Shown piece after piece: positions 16,875-25,900 of a stretch of DNA of 64,000 nucleotides (position 1 is the first letter of the stretch; the number at the start of each line of letters is the position of its first letter). Origin of the DNA: Myxococcales bacterium (GTDB taxonomy: Bacteria > Myxococcota_A > Polyangia > Nannocystales > Nannocystaceae); NCBI GenBank assembly GCA_014240065.1, contig JAAZXR010000003.1, forward strand, positions 62,001 through 126,000, in the 5' to 3' direction. The notes under the pieces are model-generated. The model was not told where the DNA came from, searched no databases, and saw nothing but the letters and a program-made list of their open reading frames with translations. Made by a program: the position numbers and the translations under genes.

Positions 16875-18173
16875 TCAGTCTTCATCCCCGCCGGCGTCGA
16901 CCGCCTCGATCCGCACCGTAGTGATCTTTTTCTCGTCAGCGGCGAGCACCTTGAAGCGCAGCTCGTGCGCGACGAAGACCGAGCCCACGCGCGGCATCTC
17001 CCCCGCCAAGCGGGTCAGAAAGTCCCCGACGCTCTCCACCCCCTCGAGCCCCTCAAGTTCGTCCTCATCGAGCCTGAAGCGCTCTTGCACTTTGACGAGG
17101 CTGTCTTGCCCATGAAACAGGTTGCTCACCTCGTGGGGTCCCGAAGACGACGTCGTCGCCTCCTCGTCGGTCTCGTCGAAGATTTGGCCCACGATCTGCT
17201 CCAGCACGTCTTCAAGAGTGACGACGCCGACGGTGTGCCCCGCATCGTCAACGACGACCGCGAGGTGCAGGCGCTGCTCTTTGAATCGCTTGAGCAAATC
17301 GACGACCAGGAGGCTCTCGCTCACGAACATCGGGCGACGCAGAATTGTTCCGAGCGCCTCTGGTCCTTCGTCGTGCCACACCCCACCCACGAGTTGTTTG
17401 ATGTGCAAGATGCCTCGGATGTCTTCGTGGGTGTCCTTGTACACCGGCAGTCGACTGTGCCCCGAGTCCCTGGCCGCGCGGCGGATCTCTTCCAGCGGCG
17501 CGCCCAGCTCGACCATCGTCACCCGGGAGATCGGCACCATAATCTCGCGGACATGTTTTCCATCGAAGCTGAACACCTTGCGCAGCAGCACCGCCTGCTC
17601 CGTGCGGATCGATCCCTCTGCCCAGCCTTTGCGAACGAGAAAATCTAGTTCACCGGTGGTCACGTCCATCGAGCCGTCCGCCTCAGGGGTCGCCCGCCGC
17701 AGCACCCACTCCGTGACCCCGGCGAGGGCCGCCGTGATCGGATAGGTCACGCGGCCGAACACGTGCAGCAGCCGCAGCACCGGGATCGCGATCGTGTTCG
17801 AATACAGCCGCCCCACCGCCTTGGGCACGATCTCTCCGAAGATCAACAGCAGCGCCGTGCTCACGACAACCGCGATAGGCACCGACCAACTCTCTTGCGG
17901 ACCGCCCTCGAAGATTCGAATGGCGAACGCCGTCGCGGTCGCGCCGAGCATGGTGTTGAAGACGTTGTTACCGAGCAAAATTGTAGACAACACCCAGACG
18001 GGTCGATCCACCCACATGGCGATCACACGGCCGTCGCGGCCACCTTCATTTTTTACACGCTCGGCGCGGCGGACGTCATAGCTCGTGATGGCCGTCTCGC
18101 TCCCGGAGAAGAACATGCTGAACACGAGGCACAACGCGATGACCAACAGCGAGAGGATGTCGCTGTCGCTCAT
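16875..18173 (-). CDS. CNNM/CBS-domain transporter (hemolysin C-like)
   Basis: 432 residues from ATG 18173; GAGGTG lies six bases upstream, and the GTG at 18179 is a less likely start. The N-terminal CNNM (DUF21) domain has membrane helices beginning LLVIALCLVFSMFFSGSETA, then WVLSTILLGNNVFNTMLGAT and VVVSTALLLIFGEIVPKAVG, the GEIVPK motif being typical. Two CBS repeats follow (VMVPISRVTMVELG-like region, and LLVVDLLKRFKEQRLHLAVV), then a CorC/HlyC transporter-associated domain at the C-terminus. Family members export magnesium or cobalt. No neighbour suggests a specific role. Membrane topology and domain order are normal. Confidence 0.9.
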   Translation of the reverse strand: MSDSDILSLLVIALCLVFSMFFSGSETAITSYDVRRAERVKNEGGRDGRVIAMWVDRPVWVLSTILLGNNVFNTMLGATATAFAIRIFEGGPQESWSVPIAVVVSTALLLIFGEIVPKAVGRLYSNTIAIPVLRLLHVFGRVTYPITAALAGVTEWVLRRATPEADGSMDVTTGELDFLVRKGWAEGSIRTEQAVLLRKVFSFDGKHVREIMVPISRVTMVELGAPLEEIRRAARDSGHSRLPVYKDTHEDIRGILHIKQLVGGVWHDEGPEALGTILRRPMFVSESLLVVDLLKRFKEQRLHLAVVVDDAGHTVGVVTLEDVLEQIVGQIFDETDEEATTSSSGPHEVSNLFHGQDSLVKVQERFRLDEDELEGLEGVESVGDFLTRLAGEMPRVGSVFVAHELRFKVLAADEKKITTVRIEAVDAGGDED

Positions 18174-18306
18174 GGGCACACCTCGAGGGGGCTGGTGCCC
18201 TCACCCGCGCAGCTGACCCGGTGGGTCGCTTCAGGCGCGGGACACAAAGGAGGAGGTTCTGGGTCTTCTGCCGCGAGGTCGTTTAACACGCTCCGGCGAC
18301 TATAAC

Positions 18307-19143
18307 TCATTCGGAGACGAGTGCAGTCCCGCGTGATCCAGGAGTTCTCGCCTCGCCCGCGAGCTCCCCCGGGCCCGCCCCCAGGATATGAACGGCCGAA
18401 ATACCCTGTTCAAGCCGCAGGAACGCCTCTTGAACCTTCGGGATCATGCCATCGACGATGACCCCGGCAGCGATGGCCTCGCTCGCCTCGCGCGGTGTGA
18501 GCCGCTCGATTCTCGTGCTCACGTCGTCCTTGTCCCGCAAGACCCCTGGCACCCCTGTCATCAAGAACAGGTGGTCCACTTCCAGGTGGGCCGCGAGCGT
18601 GCTCGCCACTGTGTCTGCGTTAATGTTGAACACCTCGCACGCCGCCTCCTTGGCGACGCTCTCCGGCGCCACTCCGAGGGAATTGACGACTGGGGTGAAG
18701 CCTCCCTGCCACAAGTGGGTCACCGCGTGGGCCCGCACCTCGGTGATCTCTCCGACGAGACCGAAGTCGACGGGCGCATCCTCGCCGGGGACGTCGATGG
18801 GCGGACGACGCGTCGCCGAGATGAGCCCGTCGCTCACCCCCGAGATGCCCACCGCCCGCAGCTTCGCGGCGCGCGCCGCGGCGACGACATCTACGCTCAC
18901 CTCGCCCGCGAGGATCTGCTTCATCACCTGCAGCGTCGTCGCGTCGGTCACCCGCCGCCCGGCGACCTTGAGCGTCGCGAGTCCAAGCCGCGCCTGAAGC
19001 TCGCTGGCCTGCGGCCCTCCCCCGTGAACGAGGACGAATCGCCACCCCTCCTCCACGAGCGCCTGCACGTCTCGAAGCACCGCGATCAGCGTGGCGGTCT
19101 CGGCGACGACGTCGCCTCCGAACTTGAGGACAGCGGTCTTCAT
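18307..19143 (-). CDS. argB: acetylglutamate kinase
   Basis: 278 residues starting at ATG 19143 (MKTAVLKFGGDVV). It phosphorylates N-acetylglutamate in the second step of arginine synthesis. Amino acid kinase motifs are present: KFGGD at the start, LVHGGGPQASEL for the phosphate-binding loop, and FNINADTVASTLAAHL plus LFLMTGVPGVL for substrate and ATP sites; DGMIPKVQEAF is the C-terminal lysine motif. It follows argC by 25 bp and both are on one transcript. Length is normal. The N-terminus lacks the long helix of the arginine-inhibited hexameric enzymes, so feedback control is not evident. Confidence 0.93.
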   Translation of the reverse strand: MKTAVLKFGGDVVAETATLIAVLRDVQALVEEGWRFVLVHGGGPQASELQARLGLATLKVAGRRVTDATTLQVMKQILAGEVSVDVVAAARAAKLRAVGISGVSDGLISATRRPPIDVPGEDAPVDFGLVGEITEVRAHAVTHLWQGGFTPVVNSLGVAPESVAKEAACEVFNINADTVASTLAAHLEVDHLFLMTGVPGVLRDKDDVSTRIERLTPREASEAIAAGVIVDGMIPKVQEAFLRLEQGISAVHILGAGPGELAGEARTPGSRGTALVSE

Positions 19144-19168
19144 GATCAGCTCACCAACGCGTCCGCGA

Positions 19169-20227
19169 CTACGGCCACATCGCCGGCGCGTCGATGCCCT
19201 CTCCCGCAGGACGACCAAACATGAGGTTCATGGACTGCACCGCCTGCCCCGCGCCCCCCTTGACGAGGTTGTCGAGGGCCGTCGAGATCACGCAGGTCCG
19301 CACGCCGTCGTGAGCGTCGCCCAGCTGCAGGCTGAGATCGACCCACATGCTCCCCTTCACGGCGACCACTTCGGCGCCGCGCTGCCCGAGTACGCGGACG
19401 AAGGCGGACCCCTCATAGTACCGCTCGTACATCGCCACGAGCTCATCCGCCGACAGCGAAGCTGGCACCTCCACGAAGCTGTTCGCCAAGATTCCGCGAG
19501 TCAGCGGCGCCGACACGGGGACAAACTCCACCCGAGCCTGCGCGGACGCCCCCGCGTCGCGGAGCGTCTGCTCGATCTCCGGCGTGTGTTGGTGGTCGAG
19601 CACCTTATAACTCTTCAGGTTCCCCGCGCGGAGCGGATGGTGGGTCCCCTGCTTGGCGTACGCGCCACTCCCCGACGATCCCGTGCACGCCACGGTGTGC
19701 ACCGCGCCGTTCAAGAGCCCGGCCTTCGCGAGCGGAAGCAACCCCAACACGATGGTCGTGGCGAAGCAACCGGGGGAGGCCACGCGCGTCGCCTCGCAAA
19801 GCTGGGGAGCGAACAATTCGGGGAGCCCGTACACCCAGCGACCGTCCAGCATGTCGGGGCTTGGATGCTCGATCCCATAAAAGCGCGCGTACGCCTGGGC
19901 GTCGCGGAGCCGAAAGTCCCCCGAGAGGTCGATGATCTTCGCGTCCACTTCTCCGAGCTCGCTCGCCATGGTGGCGCTGACTTTATGGGGCAACGCCAAG
20001 AACACCACGTCCACCCCCTCCGCCGCCTCCAGCGGGGGAATATTCTCAAACGTGAGTCCTGTGGAGGTGAGGTTGAGGTGCACCGCCTCGAGGGGCTCAT
20101 CGACATGATCGATGCTCGTCACACGAACGAGCGACACGCGCGGATGTGCGATGAGGTTGCGAATGAGCTCCGCCCCGCCGTAGCCAGTTCCTCCGATGAT
20201 CGCGACTTTGATTTTTTGTTCAGACAC
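19169..20227 (-). CDS. argC: N-acetyl-gamma-glutamyl-phosphate reductase
   Basis: 352 residues from GTG 20227, giving MSEQKIKVAIIGGTGYGGAE; an earlier in-frame start at 20257 would add ten residues. It reduces N-acetylglutamyl phosphate, the step after ArgB. GGTGYGGAEL is the NADP-binding loop; VASPGCFATTIVLGL holds the catalytic Cys; HHPLRAGNLKSYKVLDHQHT contains the substrate-binding His-rich loop. Upstream are a hairpin and an operator-like palindrome (separate entries) that might regulate the argC-argB transcript. Other arginine genes are not in the window. Confidence 0.93.
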   Translation of the reverse strand: MSEQKIKVAIIGGTGYGGAELIRNLIAHPRVSLVRVTSIDHVDEPLEAVHLNLTSTGLTFENIPPLEAAEGVDVVFLALPHKVSATMASELGEVDAKIIDLSGDFRLRDAQAYARFYGIEHPSPDMLDGRWVYGLPELFAPQLCEATRVASPGCFATTIVLGLLPLAKAGLLNGAVHTVACTGSSGSGAYAKQGTHHPLRAGNLKSYKVLDHQHTPEIEQTLRDAGASAQARVEFVPVSAPLTRGILANSFVEVPASLSADELVAMYERYYEGSAFVRVLGQRGAEVVAVKGSMWVDLSLQLGDAHDGVRTCVISTALDNLVKGGAGQAVQSMNLMFGRPAGEGIDAPAMWP

Positions 20228-20322
20228 GGTGTGTTCCCGGCGGGGAGCATAGATCAATCTGCCCCGCGGACGTCGCTCCCCGGCCCGCGGATCCCAACGC
20301 CCGGAGCCGCGCCGCTCGACTG

Positions 20323-20357
20323 TTGTTCGACCCGCCAGCGTCCTCGCGGGTCAACAA
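20323..20357 (-). other. hairpin in the argC leader region
   Basis: TTGTT-c-GACCCGC, a 10-base loop, then GCGGGTC-AACAA: a 12-bp stem with one bulge, 96-130 bases upstream of argC. No T-run follows in either direction. It could be a leader structure, an attenuator element, or chance; function is not shown. Confidence 0.35.
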
Positions 20358-20464
20358 ACAGCGATCTCTCACGCCCCGATCACCGTGAAGCCCGCGCCGA
20401 TCACTGGCCGAACGGCGGGAGATCTTTCAATTTGCCGTGTCACAGCGGGACAAAACATGCCGCA

Positions 20465-20482
20465 TATGACACCCATGTCATA
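20465..20482. promoter_or_regulatory. operator-like inverted repeat
   Basis: TATGACA, four bases (ccca), TGTCATA: a perfect 7-bp inverted repeat, the size and spacing of a dimeric regulator site. It is 238 bases upstream of argC on the minus strand and about 120 bases before the structured RNA candidate on the plus strand. The regulator is unknown. Confidence 0.4.
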
Positions 20483-20599
20483 CGCATGCACCTCCAAAAC
20501 CGGCCCGATGCGACATCGGCGTCAGCCTTGGAGGGTCCTCGCCGGTTGGCTCGCGGGGGGGGAACCTCTAACTCCCTAAAAGTGTAAAGAATTTAGTTC

Positions 20600-20887
20600 C
20601 GGCAGGCATCGTGCAGTAGGAGAGTGTCAGATTGTCGAAAACGCTTCCAACGGAGGGCAATCTGACCTTGGCTTTCTTACTTGGCTTAACCTTAAGCTTA
20701 ACTTAGCCCCTCCGACGCGCTTCGCACCATCTTTTTCGACCGACTTACATTCGGTCGACGTCCGCGGGAGCCGGACCTCGTCCTCTCCCACGGACAATCG
20801 CAGACGAGCACTCCTGGTCTGTGCTGCCATCTAGATTGAACAACAACCCCGAAGCGGTCTGGTCCCCGCATCGGGGTTGTTCTTTTT
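20600..20887 (+). ncRNA. candidate structured non-coding RNA
   Basis: A stretch of about 290 bases without a gene and with several perfect hairpins: GTCAGATTG/CAATCTGAC (20626-20634 and 20658-20666), CGACCGA/TCGGTCG (20737-20757), GTCCG/CGGAC (20760-20776), and a strong terminator at the end. It begins near an AT-rich patch. It does not match tmRNA, RNase P RNA or SRP RNA by their conserved sequences. Start coordinate is approximate. A 6S-like or regulatory RNA is possible. Confidence 0.45.
20842..20886 (+). terminator. intrinsic terminator, + strand
   Basis: AACAACCCCGA (20842-20852), an 18-base loop, TCGGGGTTGTT (20871-20881), an 11-bp perfect stem, followed by CTTTTT. No plus-strand gene precedes it within 10 kb, so it must end an unannotated transcript. 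Confidence 0.8.
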
Positions 20888-21048
20888 GCACACCTCATCC
20901 GCACCACAACAACGGGATCGGATGGCCGCGTGTTCCCGACGGCGCCGTTGATCGTGGAGCACGCCGTCCGCAGTTGCGGCGTTCACGCGCACTCGGCCGG
21001 GCCACGTCGCTCACGCTCTTGTCGCACGCGGTGGAGGGCTGCGGCCAC

Positions 21049-21987
21049 CTAGCCCGCGACGTGGAGGTGGTCCCCGGGCTCGGCGACCCGATCCGCGAGC
21101 CGCCACACCTCACACGCAGGGACGCGGTCCTCGATCCCGGCCAACAGCTCCTCCATCGAGCAAGCCGCGAGGCGGCCGAGCCCGCGCCCGTCCACCGCGA
21201 TGTGGCCGCGGTGATCGCAGCGCTCGCCCATCCCTCGCGTATGCGAGGCCGCGCAAATCCCCGTGGTCTCAAACTTGAGCGGGTCCACGCGCAGCGTGCC
21301 TGGGCAGCGCGGGCAGCGGTGGCGCTCACTCATCGCGCCCGCGTCGAGCACGGACACCAGCGGGTCACGACCACCCCCCTCGGCGCGGAGGCTCGTCCAC
21401 CGCGAAGAATCGAAGGCGTAGACACCTGGCAGCTCCGCCTCGACACCGAGCATGCTCGCCAACCACGATGCCGCCAGGTAATACGCCGGCGCGCTCTTGT
21501 CCCCCTCGCCACGAGACTCCACGAACAGCGGCGCGTCATCGAAGTGGGGGTCCGCGTCCCATCGCTCCGCCAACGACGCGCGCAGCGCTCCGGCCAGACG
21601 AATCCGCCGACTACCCACGATCACGCGGGTGATCCTGTCGACCAATACGAACGCCACGTTTGAGAGCTTGTCTCTTGGGTCCACGCTCACGTCGCAGACT
21701 TTTAACTTGTCACACGCGATGGTCCCCCGCGAGGTCCGCCACACCGACACCAGCTTGAGCTCGATCGCCGCCTCCCAATCGAGGGCCGCCACAGCGTCGT
21801 GCGCCTCAAGCCCGAGGTGCCACTGCAGCGCGTTTCCATAGCGCCCGCGGGAGGCGTGGGTCCCGAACATCCCCACCGCCGGGCGGAGCGGCAAGCCGAC
21901 AGCGGCGTCGAGGAGCGCATCCAAGTAGGCACACTCCCGCCGCGGCGCGTCCTCCGAGGGCGCGGCGTGCCGGACGGGCAACCGCAC
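21049..21987 (-). CDS. MutH/Sau3AI-like nuclease with zinc ribbon
   Basis: 312 residues, GTG start three bases after the upstream stop. Residues 47-80 (RGRYGNALQWHLGLEAHDA..., then DWEAAIELK) line up with the Escherichia coli MutH core from KGWIGVLLEIWLG through DFAALGVELK with the same spacing: Asp70, Glu76 and Lys78 stand for the catalytic Asp, Glu and Lys of MutH (D70, E77, K79). The residue equivalent to the catalytic Glu56 is Gln55 here. It is followed by CDKLKVCDV. A C-terminal zinc-ribbon-like unit has Cys225, Cys228, Cys245 and Cys257. The protein should be a nuclease or nicking enzyme of DNA; site and strand preference unknown. MutH itself is typical of some gammaproteobacteria, so this is unusual here. 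Confidence 0.65.
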   Translation of the reverse strand: MRLPVRHAAPSEDAPRRECAYLDALLDAAVGLPLRPAVGMFGTHASRGRYGNALQWHLGLEAHDAVAALDWEAAIELKLVSVWRTSRGTIACDKLKVCDVSVDPRDKLSNVAFVLVDRITRVIVGSRRIRLAGALRASLAERWDADPHFDDAPLFVESRGEGDKSAPAYYLAASWLASMLGVEAELPGVYAFDSSRWTSLRAEGGGRDPLVSVLDAGAMSERHRCPRCPGTLRVDPLKFETTGICAASHTRGMGERCDHRGHIAVDGRGLGRLAACSMEELLAGIEDRVPACEVWRLADRVAEPGDHLHVAG

Positions 21988-21990
21988 GAC

Positions 21991-22458
21991 CTACGTGGAC
22001 TCCTCCGAGGGGCTCTCGCGCGGTGGATTCGACGCGACCGCGCGCGCCACGTTGTCTTGGATCTCCGGCGACAGCGGCATCGGCGTCCCCCTCGTGTCCA
22101 CCTGCACAAAGACCAACTCAGCGTCCGTCACGTCGTGCCATCGCTCCACGTCTGTTGACTCGTGGGCGATCACGCGGACGTAGACCTGGATTGAAGTGCG
22201 CCCACAGCCCAAGACGGTGGTGTAACAGCTCACGATATCTCCGACGCGCACCGGCGCCTTGAACTCGACCTCTCGGACCGCCACTGTGACGACGCGGCCG
22301 GCGCCCACTCGATGGGCCCCGATCGCCCCCGCCTGATCGATCAAGCTGAGGATGTGTCCCCCAAAGATCGTGCCGTGCGCGTTCGTATCGCGAGGCATCA
22401 TGCTCACTCGAATCGCTGGGGATCTCGAATAATCTCGAGGATGGAAGTCGCCTGTCAC
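21991..22458 (-). CDS. YciA-type acyl-CoA thioesterase
   Basis: 155 residues. A hotdog-fold thioesterase of the YciA/BFIT type: DTNAHGTIFGGHILSLIDQA is the family's active-site segment, then VAVREVEFKAPVRVGDIVSCY. It hydrolyses acyl-CoA in the cytoplasm. It lies 38 bp after the receiver gene and 3 bp before the MutH-like nuclease gene, so it is translated from the end of the signalling operon. Its link to either neighbour is unclear. Confidence 0.85.
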   Translation of the reverse strand: MTGDFHPRDYSRSPAIRVSMMPRDTNAHGTIFGGHILSLIDQAGAIGAHRVGAGRVVTVAVREVEFKAPVRVGDIVSCYTTVLGCGRTSIQVYVRVIAHESTDVERWHDVTDAELVFVQVDTRGTPMPLSPEIQDNVARAVASNPPRESPSEEST

Positions 22459-22496
22459 CTCCGTCGAGCATGGCAGTTCCGCACGCCCGCTTCAAC

Positions 22497-22985
22497 TCAA
22501 GAGTCGGACCGACCGACGGCCCGCATGATCGCGGCGCGCACTGCCGTGGCGTCGGCGTAGTCCGGGCAGTAGCTGAGCGCGGGATCCCGCGAGGACAGGG
22601 CCTCGAATCGACGCGACTCATGCTCGAAGTCGTACGACAAGACCACCGGCCCCACATACCCCGATTCGCGCAGCGCCCGGAGGATAAACAGCCCCTGGTT
22701 GTCCTCCTGAAACTGCCGGGCGCGCGTGGTGTCTCCATTGAATCTGCTCGACAACGCCACCAGGTCGCCAAACAATAGACTCGGAGCGGTCCTATCAAAC
22801 CGCATGTCGAGGTATACGAGGTCCGGCGGCCGCTCGCGCGCCATGGTGCACGCCTCCGCCCCAGAGTGTGCTTGCGAATAGCCGATCCCCTCGGAGACGA
22901 AGGTCGTCAAATTCGTCAGATACTCGTCGCCATCCTCGACCACGAGCACATGCAGCGCCGGCGCTCGGTATGAGGTCTCAGTCAT
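22497..22985 (-). CDS. stand-alone receiver protein with insertion
   Basis: 162 residues. A receiver domain: VLVVEDGDEYL carries the acidic pair, PPDLVYLDMRF the phospho-acceptor Asp60, and VVLSYDFEHE the strand that normally holds a Ser/Thr switch residue. Between Asp60 and QGLFILRALR (residue 97 onwards) is about 36 residues, some 27 more than a standard receiver. The same insertion occurs in the receiver of the sigma-54 activator two genes upstream (26046-27707). The gene has no output domain, so it may be a phosphate shuttle or sink. GGAG lies seven bases before the ATG; the start overlaps the kinase stop by 8 bp. Confidence 0.8.
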   Translation of the reverse strand: MTETSYRAPALHVLVVEDGDEYLTNLTTFVSEGIGYSQAHSGAEACTMARERPPDLVYLDMRFDRTAPSLLFGDLVALSSRFNGDTTRARQFQEDNQGLFILRALRESGYVGPVVLSYDFEHESRRFEALSSRDPALSYCPDYADATAVRAAIMRAVGRSDS

Positions 22986-25900
22986 CGGTGGTCTCCACGC
23001 AAAAGAACCGTATCACGACCGCCTTCGACCACGTCTCGCGAGGCTCTACGGCGATGGACCCATCATATCTCGAGAGCAGATCTGCGGTGATCCCCATCCC
23101 CCGATCAGCGTACCGACCGCGGAGCATCTCGTTCGTGAGAGGCTCGGGGGAGCGATCCATCATGGAGATCGCGAGCGTCTCCAACGCGGTGATCTCGTCC
23201 AGCTCCCGCGTCAACGAGATCCCAAGCTCGATAGGCCCCTCCGTGTACTTGCGCGAAGACGCGAGCGAGTTGCGGAAGACATTCGCGAGGATGTCGTCGA
23301 GGTCGGTGCGAAAGATCCGAACGCTGGCGATGTCGAGGCCTCCCACGACGAGGCGGGTGTCAAGTCCAACAAACTGCTGCTCTTGAATCACCTCGTGAAA
23401 GATTGACCGGAGCAGCTCACCGTCCACCTCCACCAAGCACCGGCGCTCCACCATTCCGGCGAGCTGCTCCGACGCCTCGCGACCGAGGACCGCGCCGTCG
23501 AGAGCGAGCTGCTGTCCCAGGCGCTTGCGCGCCGCCGCGGACAAGCTCTTTGGAGACCGCACGTCTCGCGCGCGGCGCTTGACGCGACGAAACGCCGTGA
23601 GCATCGGTCCGAACACGGGATCTCTCCGTCGAAGGTTCAGCCGCCTGCCGTGGGTGCGAGCGACCGCCTCCAGATCCTGGCAATAGCCCAAGAACCGCCC
23701 GTAGATCCCTCGACGTTCCATGTCGTGAGGCGCGGCGCCCTCCCCGTCGGGCGCCGGCTCCTCCGCGCCGCCCTCAAATAGACGTCGAAAGAGGGTCGTC
23801 GCGCGCGCGGCCGCGTCGTCTCCCCCGCGGGAGAGATCATGTCCAACGTCCACGAGGAATGATGTGTTGTGCTTGAGGACCTCGTGGCGGATCAGCGAGA
23901 GGATGCGAGCGACCTCCGGCACAGACTTCGGTGCGATCTCGATCACGACCGCCAGAGAGTCTCCTCGATAGCGTCGATACACCAAGGCCCCGCCCCAGGC
24001 CAATAGCGCCAGCAGCAACCCGATCAGCACCCCCGCGATCGACCGCAGGCGCGTCCGCGTTCGCGCCGCGAGCGCCTCAGCCTGCTCCCAATCGAGCTCG
24101 TAGGGGCCGGCCGCGCGGCGATAGAGGTCGAGGTGTCTCGACGCCTCCACCAACCGCAGGCCATCGAACGCCCTGCGCGCCAGCTGATACCGCGCGCGGA
24201 GTGATCCCTGTCGCGCGGCGATCTCCCAGTGTTCGTCCGCGTCGACGCCCGGACCACTGACGATCGCGAGTCGCTCGTGCACCTCGGGCTGCTCAGCGTC
24301 CTGCGTGAGGCTCTCCTCCCAGTACGTCCGCGCGCGGGTCTCATCTCCGAGCGCGAGCGACACCTTCGCCAGCTCATTGAGCAGGGCTGGCACGCCCGGA
24401 TGAGAGGAGCGCGCGTCGAGCAGCAGCCGCTGCGCGCGACGCCAGTCTCCGTACTCGGCGCCGACGACGTAGGCCTCGTCGATGCGTCGCTGCAAATCCG
24501 GGTCGAGGCGCTCAAGCTCTGCCCGCGGAGGCACGGGCGCGGCCTCCATCGGTCCGGGCGCGGTCAACGAACGCTGCAGGTCGCGCAGCGCCTCCCTCGC
24601 GCCGTCGAGCATCGGATCTTCCGGCGGCGCAGCGGCGATGAAACGGCGGAAGTGCGCCTGCGCGGCCTCGCGTTCCTCGGCGCCCTCCTCCCGCGACATC
24701 AGCTCCCCTAAATAGAAATGGAGCTGATACAAGTCCGGCCGCAGGCGCAGCGCGACGCCGAAGTGCTTCTTCGCCAGGTCATCTCTCGCCCCCTTAAACT
24801 CCTTGAAACACACCAGGCCGAGGGCCATGTGCGCGTGGTAGTCGGTGGGCTCCATCACAGTCGCGAGCCGAAGGTGCTCGATCGCCTCCGTCAGACGGCC
24901 CCTCCGCGCGAGGAGCTGCCCGAGCTCATATTGGGCGCGCGGGAACCACGGAGAGGCGTCCACCGCGTTTCGGAGCTCGCGTTCGGCGGCGTCGAAGTCT
25001 CCGCTCGCGGTGGCCTCGCGCCCCCCCTCGTACGCCGCTTGCGCCTCGGGGGTCGGCCTCCCACCCCGGGACTTCGCGAGCTCGGCGATCGAGCGTTGAA
25101 TCTCCAGTTCTTCCACTACCCGCTCGAGCGCCTTCACCCTCGGCTCCTTCGGATACGCAGACAACAGCTGACTGAAGGCGTCGAGGGCGGCGACGTTGTC
25201 GCCCGTGACTCGCGCCACCTCTCCTCGAAGGAACAGAGTCTGGGCCGCCGCGACGACGTTCGCGCGCTCATCGGTCTGCGCCTGCTGCGCGAGAAACCCA
25301 CGGACGCGATCGAGCATCTTGTCGCGGGAGATCCCCTCGAGGCGGCTCGCCTTCCCCCACAGCAAGCCCGCGGCCTCCACATCGATCGACGCTGGCCGCC
25401 CCTGGTCACCGAGGGGAAGCTCCGCGATCTCAAGGGCGATTCGCAGGCGCTCAGCCTCGTATCTATCCCCGCACTTCGCCATCCAACGCAGCACATCGAC
25501 CCGCTCTCGCAACCACAAATTGCGTGGGTCGTAGACCTCAAGTAAGAGCAGGTCCTCGATGGCTCGCTCCGGGCATCCTCCTCCCTTCAAGGAGCTGAAC
25601 CGGGCATGACCGAGGCCACGCAGCACCTGAGGATCATTGTCGTACAAGAGCAACGCCGCCTCGTAGGCGGTGATCGCCTCTCGCCAGCGCTCGTCTGACG
25701 CCGCGCGGCGCCCTTGCAACACCACGCCTTCGAACTCACGAAGACGCTCCCGCTCACGCTCGAGCTCATCGACCTGGCCGGTGTCACCGTCGCTGGTGTT
25801 CTCCGTCGGTGGCTCCCCCTCGCCGTCCGAGTCGGTCACCCCGGCGGGGTCTCGCGACGTGGTGTTCGGAGCCTCTGGATCTGGGAGCCCGCGTGTGGGC

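Larger units (their letters stand above)
20228..21048. other. 820-bp gap with structured RNA candidate
   Basis: No convincing gene is present between argC and the MutH-like gene. It holds a hairpin near argC, a 7-bp inverted repeat at 20465, an AT-rich patch near 20575-20720 with hairpins and a strong terminator at 20842-20886. The reading frames that span it have shadow-like, arginine-rich translations. Confidence 0.7.

Noticed and set aside
20627-20830. 67-residue minus-strand reading frame in the argC gap
   Set aside because: No ribosome-binding site, shadow-like composition, and it lies over the hairpins of the RNA candidate.
20600-20887. tmRNA, RNase P RNA or SRP RNA
   Set aside because: None of their conserved end or core sequences is present in this structured region.
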